The notes beneath the pieces were generated by a model, which saw only the letters and a list, made by a program, of their open reading frames with translations, was not told the DNA's origin and searched no databases. This document shows positions 5,458 to 11,328 of a stretch of DNA of 11,328 bases, piece after piece. This DNA is from an uncultured Campylobacter sp. (GTDB lineage: Bacteria > Campylobacterota > Campylobacteria > Campylobacterales > Campylobacteraceae). The position numbers were made by a program, and so were the translations under genes. Numbering within the stretch: the stretch's first letter is position 1; each line of letters opens with the position of its first letter. The DNA lies in assembly GCF_937997465.1 (NCBI RefSeq), contig NZ_CALKTQ010000004.1, positions 1-11,328 on the forward strand, written 5' to 3'.

Positions 5458-6969
5458 ATGGCAAAAAATAAAAATGAAGTGGCAAACATAGTAACGCATG
5501 ATCCGTATTTGCAAACTTCATATGCCTTTTCGGGTAATAAAATTTCCCAAATAGACCTAAGCAAAGCAAATAAAAATAGTTTTTTTATGTCGTATATCAA
5601 ATATAAAGATATCATGTCGGGTAGTGTAGAAATACCGCTATCAACGGACGAGGATGATATATCAAATTTAATAACAATCAAGGCTTATGAGCAGTTTGGT
5701 CTAGATCCGTCTTCTGAGTATAAAATTGTGTATAACGAAACTTTAGGCATATCGTCTGAAACTAAAATTTTTAACGTATTTATATCTGACATTTTATCAA
5801 CCGATCAATTATTCTCTTTGGCTCTTAAAAAAATTCCGTATATAGACTATGTGGTGGCTGCCCCGCTAATGTTTCATGCGCTTTATAAAAAAAATATGCT
5901 TTCAGCCCAAAATACCGATGCTTTCGTGGTGTTGCAGGATGATGATGCTTTTATAGCTATTTATCAAAACGGAGAGTATGTTCAATCAAGACCACTTAGG
6001 TATTCAATAAAAAATATTAGCGAGAAATTTGCTACTTTAAGCGGCAATAAGCTAAACGATAATGTTTTTTTAAATATTATAAAAAATGGAACAAATACTC
6101 AAGATGATAGAAGTAGGGATTTTATAGTTGAAATATTTGATGAAATTTCCTATTATATAGGAGACTTAATAAATAGTTTAAGTCGCTTTCTAGGATCAAA
6201 TGTTTCAAATATAAATTTAGTAACTGACGTAAAAATGGGTAATTTTGCAGAATTTATACAAGAGAAAGTAAGTATACCTACTAATTACCTTGATCTAAAT
6301 ATTGCCATAAATTCAAAAGAGGTTGAAGTTGATAATATTCACAATATTATGGCAATCAATTCACAATATTACAAAGAAACGCAAGAAAACGATTTTAACT
6401 TTTCCAATTTTCTACGACCACTACCGCTATTTCAACGCAATAGCGGTAAATTAATACTATATACACTGCTTGGGCTACTAATTGGATTACTATATCCATT
6501 GTATCTTTATGTATCAGGAATTATTACCGACGTAGACACTGCCGATAAAAAAAGCGAATATGAAATCAATAATGCAGATAAAATAAGGATAGAAGGGGCA
6601 ATAGCAGCCCTTGAACAACAAATTTCAGGCGTATCAAAATCTATCGAGGAAGAACAAGTTGTAATTGATTTTAGAAAAAATACTATTAAAGAAATTTATG
6701 ATAAAAAAGTTAGTTATCCGATGAAGGGCGTTGTGTTATTTGAGCTCAGCAATCTAATAAACAACAAAGATATACAAACCGCAAGAATAAATAACTCAAA
6801 TAGAGACATGAAAGTTACATTAGTAAGCAAAGATGAAAAAAAGTTAACGGAGTTGATGCAAAATATAAATACCTCCGATAAATACTCTATATTAACAAAA
6901 GAAATTTTATTAGATAAAAAATATGGGGCACCCTCATATGAAACAAATGTTACTATAAAGATTAAATGA
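5458..6969 (+). CDS. Bitopic PilM/PilN-like (MshI/GspL-type) inner-membrane assembly protein
   Basis: This 503-residue protein opens the AT-rich operon. I see a cytoplasmic domain (about 1-310), one transmembrane helix (about 332-354, rich in Leu, Ile and Tyr), then a periplasmic coiled-coil (about 365-410) and a small C-terminal domain. This is the plan of GspL/MshI: an actin-like PilM part joined to a PilN part. Short PilM-like stretches are present (KIPYIDYVVAAPLMFHALY; NGEYVQSRPLRYS; FAEFIQEKVSIP), but the nucleotide-binding DxGxxxT motif expected near 157-168 reads VVLQDDDAFIAI, so ATP binding is doubtful. NFLRPLPLF before the membrane helix resembles the PilN N-terminal INLLP motif. It should recruit the assembly ATPase and link it to the PilO-like protein encoded next, whose start overlaps its stop (ATGA). 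Assignment rests on architecture and gene order rather than on strong sequence motifs. In C. jejuni I recall an uncharacterised membrane protein gene after era that may be the counterpart. Confidence 0.72.
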   Translation: MAKNKNEVANIVTHDPYLQTSYAFSGNKISQIDLSKANKNSFFMSYIKYKDIMSGSVEIPLSTDEDDISNLITIKAYEQFGLDPSSEYKIVYNETLGISSETKIFNVFISDILSTDQLFSLALKKIPYIDYVVAAPLMFHALYKKNMLSAQNTDAFVVLQDDDAFIAIYQNGEYVQSRPLRYSIKNISEKFATLSGNKLNDNVFLNIIKNGTNTQDDRSRDFIVEIFDEISYYIGDLINSLSRFLGSNVSNINLVTDVKMGNFAEFIQEKVSIPTNYLDLNIAINSKEVEVDNIHNIMAINSQYYKETQENDFNFSNFLRPLPLFQRNSGKLILYTLLGLLIGLLYPLYLYVSGIITDVDTADKKSEYEINNADKIRIEGAIAALEQQISGVSKSIEEEQVVIDFRKNTIKEIYDKKVSYPMKGVVLFELSNLINNKDIQTARINNSNRDMKVTLVSKDEKKLTELMQNINTSDKYSILTKEILLDKKYGAPSYETNVTIKIK

Positions 6970-7619
6970 TGAAAAAAGATAATACACTTACAAAAATCGA
7001 TAACTATTTTGATGAAAAAAAACCTAGCGAAGTAACAATGATGTTAATTGTTGCTTTTTTCTTATCTGTTGCAATAGCATACTATGCGGTAATACCATAT
7101 GCGCAAAATTATTATGATGACTCAATAAGGGAAAATGATCGAATAACCCAGGATCTAAACAAGGTAAACTCTTATTTGAGCACCGTTAGCCAAGGTAACG
7201 ATAGAAATTTTATGATAAATAAAAAACAAAACGAGTTATTACAACAGCAAAATAAGCTCGCTGATGCCCAAAACATGAATCAATATTTTGATAATAAGTT
7301 AAAAGAGCTATCATATCTAATTTTTAATGAACAGAGTTGGGCTGATTTTTTAGATAATTTAGCATTTTTAGCAAATAAGAATAATGTAAAAATAACAAAA
7401 ATAATAAATACATTTAAAGAACCTAATGCTCAGAAAATAGAGCAAGTACTTGATGTAAATATATCTGTCGACGGTGATTATAGGGATATCGTAAGCTATA
7501 TAAATGCTATTGAAGAATCAAAATTGGTAGTAGATGTGAATAATATAGATATAAATTCTACAAATGGCAAACTAAGAGGAAATATGGGAATTTATATATG
7601 GGGGATGAAATATCAATGA
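6966..7619 (+). CDS. PilO-like (MshJ/GspM-type) inner-membrane protein
   Basis: This is a 217-residue bitopic protein: a short charged cytoplasmic tail, one transmembrane helix (about 23-45), a coiled-coil rich in Asn, Gln and Lys (about 50-115), and a C-terminal domain (about 118-217) containing WADFLDNLAFLANKNNVKI and VSVDGDYRDIVSYINAIEES-like segments. That pattern, with the 'G.Y.di..yi..iE' motif, is the ferredoxin-like domain of PilO and its relatives. Such proteins pair with the PilN part of the upstream protein to form the periplasmic alignment complex. The gene starts inside the upstream stop (ATGA, 6966-6969; a second ATG in frame at 6969 is equally possible) and ends in another ATGA overlap with the next gene. 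Confidence 0.75.
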   Translation: MMKKDNTLTKIDNYFDEKKPSEVTMMLIVAFFLSVAIAYYAVIPYAQNYYDDSIRENDRITQDLNKVNSYLSTVSQGNDRNFMINKKQNELLQQQNKLADAQNMNQYFDNKLKELSYLIFNEQSWADFLDNLAFLANKNNVKITKIINTFKEPNAQKIEQVLDVNISVDGDYRDIVSYINAIEESKLVVDVNNIDINSTNGKLRGNMGIYIWGMKYQ

Positions 7620-8026
7620 AAACTTGTGCTTTGTTTTTTTTAGCGATATTTTGCTCTATATCCATGGCGGATAATTCTCAAGAAGAGATAGAGCATTATA
7701 ATCAGTTATTCGGCGCGATAAATGAGCAACGTAAAGGCTTAAATGAATCCGAACTAAAAACCATATCTGATCCTTTTTTAAAAACAAAAGCCATTAGCAT
7801 TGAAAATAACAATAATGTTTCGGATAATCAAACTTTTGATTTACAAGCAATATTTAGCAACAAAGCTAAAATTAGCGGACATTGGTATCGGGTAAAAGAT
7901 AAAATAGGTGAATATGAACTGGTAAACATTGGATCCAAAAGTATTACTTTAGCAAATAAAGATGAAAAAATTGACTTAAATTTAACAAAAGGGGCAAATA
8001 AAAATGTCATTATCAAAATTAAATAA
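7616..8026 (+). CDS. Periplasmic PilP/MshK/GspC-like protein (possible CtsR counterpart)
   Basis: This is a 136-residue exported protein. I chose the ATG at 7616 rather than the in-frame ATG at 7598 because it begins a clean signal peptide (MKTCALFFLAIFCSISMA, cleavage likely before D19) and makes the same ATGA overlap with the preceding stop as the other junctions; GGGGGA at 7600-7605 can serve as ribosome binding site. After a polar linker, the C-terminal 50 residues (ISGHWYRVKDKIGEYELVNI then SITLANKDEKIDLNL) show the small beta domain of PilP/GspC/MshK: hydrophobic start, 'vGd.i..y.v..I' and 'v.L..'. Such proteins join the PilO complex to the secretin N-terminal domains, and the secretin gene follows directly with a 23-base overlap. 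In C. jejuni the gene before the ctsD secretin is, from memory, ctsR; whether this is its orthologue is inference. Confidence 0.7.
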   Translation: MKTCALFFLAIFCSISMADNSQEEIEHYNQLFGAINEQRKGLNESELKTISDPFLKTKAISIENNNNVSDNQTFDLQAIFSNKAKISGHWYRVKDKIGEYELVNIGSKSITLANKDEKIDLNLTKGANKNVIIKIK

Positions 8027-9605
8027 ATTATTTAAAATATCTATTATAGCCGCAATATCGTTAACATCAGCATATGGCAATGGTTGTGAAAAAAGGGTTT
8101 TTAATCTTAAAATTAATGAACAAGTTTCAGTTCAAGAGGTGTTGACGCAACTATCCGATATGTGTCATTTTAGTGTTGTTACAAAAGATCAATTTGCTAA
8201 AGACGCCATAAGCGAACCTCTTTTTGGAATCAATATAAAAGATAAAACATTGAATGAAATTTTTAGCCTTTTACTATCTGAAAAAGATATGAGCTATACC
8301 TTTTCTCAAGATATATTAAAAATTTCATCCCTTCAGACAAAAACTTTTAAAATTGATTATATAACATCCGTAAGAGAAGGAACCGCTATAACAAAAGCCT
8401 CTGTTGATTCTGCCCCAATAGAAGTAGGAGAGAGAGAAGAAGATAGTGGATCTACAGATATTACTAAGGGCGGTGGCAAGCTTGATAATATAATAAGAAC
8501 AGTTGAAAAGTTTGATTTTTGGGAAAAATTAGATACTGAAATTAAAGCGATACTAAACAATACGACAGAAAGTATCGTTGCGCCAGATCCTATCATCAAT
8601 GCCAATGCAGGATTAGTCACTGTAACCGGCACAGCAGCACAGCTTAGGAGAGTTTCTGAATACATTAAAGATATTCAAGAAAGACTTAAAAAACAAGTAG
8701 TCATAGATGTATCTATAATATCTGTAGAGCTTGCCAATAGCTACACAAAAGGTGTTGACTGGAGTAAATTTAATATAGGTTTTAAAACCGGATTATACAA
8801 TCGTACGGTTGTAACTGGCGTAACTGAAACAGTAGGACAAGACGCCGCTGGTAATCCTACGACCACTTTAAGCAGAACATATGGAATGATTCCGGCAAAT
8901 GACCTATTTTGGTCAAATAGAGGAAACGGTCTTGGCGGTGGTTTTTCTCAAAGCATGAATTTGATTGCAGGTTTTAATTTTAATTTAGACGGCGTTTTAA
9001 ATTTTCTAGAAACAAATGGAAGAACAAAAGTTGTTTCAAGCCCGAAAATTACAACTTTAAATAATCAACAGGCCCTAATTTCCGTGGGAGATAATGTAAA
9101 CTATAGAGTTCAGGAAGAAAGTCAAAACAATAACGCTTTAAATGGTAAAACCACTATAACCTATAAGCAATATTCTGTTTTTATAGGAATTTTGCTTAAC
9201 ATTTTACCAGAGGTTTCAGACGATAATAAGATTATGCTCCGTATTAATCCATCTCTTAGCAGCTTCAAATACAATGAAGATGATGTTAGGCAAAGTACAA
9301 CCATAAGAGAAATCGCACCAGATACTATACAAAAAAAGCTTTCTACTGTTGTGCAGGTAAATAGCGGTGATACAATCGTTTTAGGTGGGCTTATAGCTCA
9401 GTCTAAAGGCAAGGAAAATACAAAGGTACCATTCTTGGGAGACATCCCTGTGCTTGGACATGCATTTAAAAGCACAAAAGATAATCTTAGGACAACAGAA
9501 CTTGTATTTATTATAACCCCAAGAATAGTTGACACATCAAATGCTACACCAATCAATCAGTCTCTTAAAGATTTAGGTTTTTCGAGGTCAACGTATGAGC
9601 AATAA
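8004..9605 (+). CDS. mshL: Secretin, MSHA-type MshL / transformation CtsD family
   Basis: This 533-residue outer-membrane secretin forms the ring through which a pilus, pseudopilus or DNA passes. It begins with a signal peptide (about 1-26, SIIAAISLTSAYG). A secretin/TonB short N-terminal domain follows (about 30-110), then FKIDYITSVREGTAITKASV, which resembles the 'YL.v.R.G.S.t.v' segment typical of MshL. An N1-type domain holds VTVTGTAAQLRRVSEYI (about 205-225). The secretin core (about 235-510) includes VSSPKITTLNNQQALISVG, ILLNILPEVSDD, VQVNSGDTIVLGGLI, and the diagnostic VPFLGDIPVLG (475-485), ending TELVFIITPRIVD. Length fits MshL. The start ATG at 8004 lies inside the previous gene and has GGGG at 7991-7994 as ribosome binding site. 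The C. jejuni homologue CtsD is required for natural transformation (established knowledge). Confidence 0.94.
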   Translation: MSLSKLNKLFKISIIAAISLTSAYGNGCEKRVFNLKINEQVSVQEVLTQLSDMCHFSVVTKDQFAKDAISEPLFGINIKDKTLNEIFSLLLSEKDMSYTFSQDILKISSLQTKTFKIDYITSVREGTAITKASVDSAPIEVGEREEDSGSTDITKGGGKLDNIIRTVEKFDFWEKLDTEIKAILNNTTESIVAPDPIINANAGLVTVTGTAAQLRRVSEYIKDIQERLKKQVVIDVSIISVELANSYTKGVDWSKFNIGFKTGLYNRTVVTGVTETVGQDAAGNPTTTLSRTYGMIPANDLFWSNRGNGLGGGFSQSMNLIAGFNFNLDGVLNFLETNGRTKVVSSPKITTLNNQQALISVGDNVNYRVQEESQNNNALNGKTTITYKQYSVFIGILLNILPEVSDDNKIMLRINPSLSSFKYNEDDVRQSTTIREIAPDTIQKKLSTVVQVNSGDTIVLGGLIAQSKGKENTKVPFLGDIPVLGHAFKSTKDNLRTTELVFIITPRIVDTSNATPINQSLKDLGFSRSTYEQ

Positions 9606-10416
9606 ATATACTACTCTAAAAAATATATTTATTGATGTAGCACAAGAAAATAACTACATAAATTTAGATAAGTCTATTATTGCATATAAAAAAATTTTAG
9701 ATTTGTTACAAAAGCCTGCCAAGTTAATTTTATTTTACGGCAAGCCTGGGTGCGGAAAAACATTTTTGCTAAAAAAAATCGTAAGCGATCTTAAAGATCG
9801 TAGTGACATTATTTTTTTTCCATATCCCTTTTTCAATGAATCAGAATTTGTAAAATCATTGTATGAAGGTATTTTTAGAAAAGAATCTCAGGAAAAAATT
9901 GAAAGCTATGAGCAGTTTATTAAAATATACGAAGCTAAAATCGAAGATAGTCAAGATAAAAAACCAGTAATAGTTATTCTTGACGAGTCACAGCTTTATC
10001 CTGAGATTTTACTAGAAAAAATTCGTATAATGTCAGATAGCGGTCTATTTAAATTTGTTTTTGCCACGCACGAAACGATTGATAAAGATGTACTATCGAG
10101 AGATTACTTTAAGTCAAGAGTTTGGGAAAGTATAGAGATGGGCTCTATCGATACAGAGGAGATGAAAGTTTATTTGGAAAATAAGTTACAAAATAGTCAG
10201 TTTTTTTATATTTTTTTAAAATTTACCGAAGAACAATTTCGTCTTCTAAATGAATTAAGCCAGGGAAATTTAAGAATGCTAAATAAATTAATGTTTAATA
10301 TTTTTGAACTTTACGAATATTTTGATGCAAATCAACCAACTATAATAGGCGGTGACAAAATGGTAACAAAAATTTTAGAGATGGCAGCCATCAAATCGGA
10401 GCTTATAGATGCTTGA
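9595..10416 (+). CDS. AAA ATPase, MshM/ExeA-like (CtsP counterpart)
   Basis: This 273-residue P-loop ATPase shows Walker A GKPGCGKT (residues 49-56), Walker B VIVILDE (125-131) followed by SQ, and the 'LSQGNLRMLNKLMF' segment, which resembles the sensor/lid region of the ExeA/GspA AAA group. It lacks the C-terminal transmembrane helix and peptidoglycan-binding domain of ExeA, so it has the short MshM form. MshM is encoded directly after MshL in the MSHA locus, and CtsP directly after CtsD in C. jejuni, where it is needed for transformation and binds nucleotide. Its exact mechanical role is not established; it is not the motor ATPase (GspE/PilB family), which should lie downstream. The ATG at 9595 overlaps the secretin end by 11 bases. 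Two 8-base homopolymers (9771-9778, 9812-9819) lie in the coding sequence. Confidence 0.85.
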   Translation: MSNKYTTLKNIFIDVAQENNYINLDKSIIAYKKILDLLQKPAKLILFYGKPGCGKTFLLKKIVSDLKDRSDIIFFPYPFFNESEFVKSLYEGIFRKESQEKIESYEQFIKIYEAKIEDSQDKKPVIVILDESQLYPEILLEKIRIMSDSGLFKFVFATHETIDKDVLSRDYFKSRVWESIEMGSIDTEEMKVYLENKLQNSQFFYIFLKFTEEQFRLLNELSQGNLRMLNKLMFNIFELYEYFDANQPTIIGGDKMVTKILEMAAIKSELIDA

Positions 10417-11308
10417 AACATATGAAATATTGGAGCTAGAAAGGCGATGGAGAGCCTACGACAAAAAGAGAAAAGAGTTTAAGTTTTCGGATAAAAAGAA
10501 TTATATATACGCTATTTCTGCTGTTTTAGCTATATCTGTTTCTGTGTCATCGCTTACTTTTTATTTATTAAAAGATTCACTAATAAGTAATAACAACAGC
10601 ACTACAATTAGTAATGATGCTAGAAAAAACAATAAAGACACCATAAAGCATTCTGAAAATGTTGAACCTGAGCAAAAAATAGACCCAAGCAACAATACCT
10701 TACTAAATTCTGATAATTTTGGAGGAACTGAAAATACGCCAAATACGCAAAATAATAGCATTGCAAACGAAGATATCTCAGATAATATAAATACAGAAAT
10801 TCAGCAACACGGCTGGGTAAATGCAAGCGATATACAACAAGATACACAGAGAGTTAGCAATACTCAAAAAAATATTGGCGGAAAACAAGTGGCAGTAGCC
10901 ACTCCAAAAGAAGAAAAACTAAATTTTGATTCTGAAAAACATATACCCGCAAAGAGTATTGGTGGCTTGCAAAATATAAACAAATTCCAAATACAATCTT
11001 CTGGTTCTGAAGTTTCGGTAGATGAATTAACAGCAAAATTTGAAAAATCAAATAGCTCTGACATTGCACTACTTATTGCAAGAAGATACTATGATGTTAA
11101 GGACTATAAAAATAGTGAAAAATGGGCGTTGATAGCAAATGAGCTTGATAGCAATAATGAAGAGAGCTGGATAATATTTGCAAAGTCAAAATATAACCTA
11201 AAGCAAAAAGATGATGCTATAAGTGTTCTTAAGATATATAACGATAAGGCAAATTCTGCAAATATCGAGGATCTAATGAGACAAATAGAAGACGATACAG
11301 CTTTATAG
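10409..11308 (+). CDS. Bitopic TPR protein, MshN-like (possible CtsX counterpart)
   Basis: This is a 299-residue inner-membrane protein. A charged cytoplasmic N-terminus (1-30) with LELERRWRAYDKKR precedes one transmembrane helix (about 32-54). Then comes a long low-complexity periplasmic linker (about 58-200) rich in Asn, Ser, Thr, Gln and Asp, and a helical C-terminus (about 205-290) with two TPR-like units: DIALLIARRYYDVKDYKNSE onward (218-251) and ESWIIFAKSKYNLKQKDDAI onward (252-283). MshN in the MSHA locus has the same plan and sits at the same place, between mshM and mshE. In C. jejuni I recall a small membrane protein, CtsX, that works with CtsP; orthology is plausible but uncertain. 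The gene starts within the end of the ATPase gene (8-base overlap). Only 20 AT-rich bases remain after its stop. Confidence 0.72.
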   Translation: MLETYEILELERRWRAYDKKRKEFKFSDKKNYIYAISAVLAISVSVSSLTFYLLKDSLISNNNSTTISNDARKNNKDTIKHSENVEPEQKIDPSNNTLLNSDNFGGTENTPNTQNNSIANEDISDNINTEIQQHGWVNASDIQQDTQRVSNTQKNIGGKQVAVATPKEEKLNFDSEKHIPAKSIGGLQNINKFQIQSSGSEVSVDELTAKFEKSNSSDIALLIARRYYDVKDYKNSEKWALIANELDSNNEESWIIFAKSKYNLKQKDDAISVLKIYNDKANSANIEDLMRQIEDDTAL

Positions 11309-11328
11309 AATAAAAGCATTATTATTTA

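Noticed and set aside
7598..7615. Earlier in-frame ATG for the PilP-like gene
   Set aside because: It would add MGDEIS before the signal peptide, spoiling its usual short basic N-terminus; the ATG at 7616 makes the same ATGA overlap seen at neighbouring junctions.
10561..11319. Several 66-75 codon minus-strand open frames opposite the MshN-like gene
   Set aside because: They mirror the low-complexity linker of the plus-strand gene, overlap one another in different frames and show no start signals.
1..11328. tRNA, rRNA, CRISPR, insertion sequence or prophage features
   Set aside because: I read both strands and found no tRNA-like cloverleaf, direct-repeat array, transposase or integrase; nearly all bases are accounted for by the genes listed.

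Overview
The window reads as chromosomal DNA of a Campylobacter, most likely one of the higher-GC oral species (C. curvus, rectus, showae or concisus type). The basis is the gene order S4 protein-tsaE-lptB facing away from argG-rplI-hslV-hslU-era, which matches what I remember of C. jejuni, together with the epsilon-type protein sequences (HslV starting MFHATT, bL9 with GYGNNFLIGKG) and the TAAAAT/TATAAT -10 boxes without a clear -35. Species is an inference; no rRNA or other marker is present.

Layout. (1) Positions 1-770, minus strand: a small S4-domain RNA-binding protein, TsaE (tRNA t6A modification) and the first 44 codons of LptB (LPS export ATPase), joined by short overlaps. (2) Positions 771-936: divergent promoter region holding a 16-nt inverted repeat whose two copies each carry a TAAAAT -10 box. 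(3) Positions 937-5350, plus strand: a tight housekeeping run, argG, rplI, hslV, hslU, era (arginine synthesis, ribosomal protein, HslVU protease, ribosome-assembly GTPase). (4) Positions 5351-5457: a strong extended -10 promoter and a leader with two mutually exclusive hairpins. (5) Positions 5458-11308, plus strand: six overlapping genes that match, in order and architecture, the mshI-J-K-L-M-N segment of the MSHA type IV pilus locus. They encode a PilM/PilN-like bitopic protein, a PilO-like protein, a PilP-like periplasmic protein, an MshL/CtsD secretin, an AAA ATPase (MshM/CtsP-like) and a bitopic TPR protein (MshN-like). The motor ATPase and platform protein (MshE/CtsE and MshG/CtsF) would be expected just past the right edge.

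How it works together. The last block would build an envelope-spanning machine: secretin ring in the outer membrane, PilP/PilO/PilMN-like alignment complex through the periplasm and inner membrane, and accessory ATPase and TPR proteins. In C. jejuni the related Cts proteins are needed for natural transformation and pili of this kind are not seen, so a DNA-uptake pseudopilus is the likeliest role here, by inference.

The base composition changes sharply: the housekeeping block is GC-rich (one sampled 60-base line, 1261-1320, has 40 G+C) while the msh-like operon is very AT-rich (line 6121-6180 has 11 G+C). The change already begins within the last part of era. There is no gap over 300 bases without a gene, and I saw no tRNA, rRNA, insertion sequence or CRISPR array.
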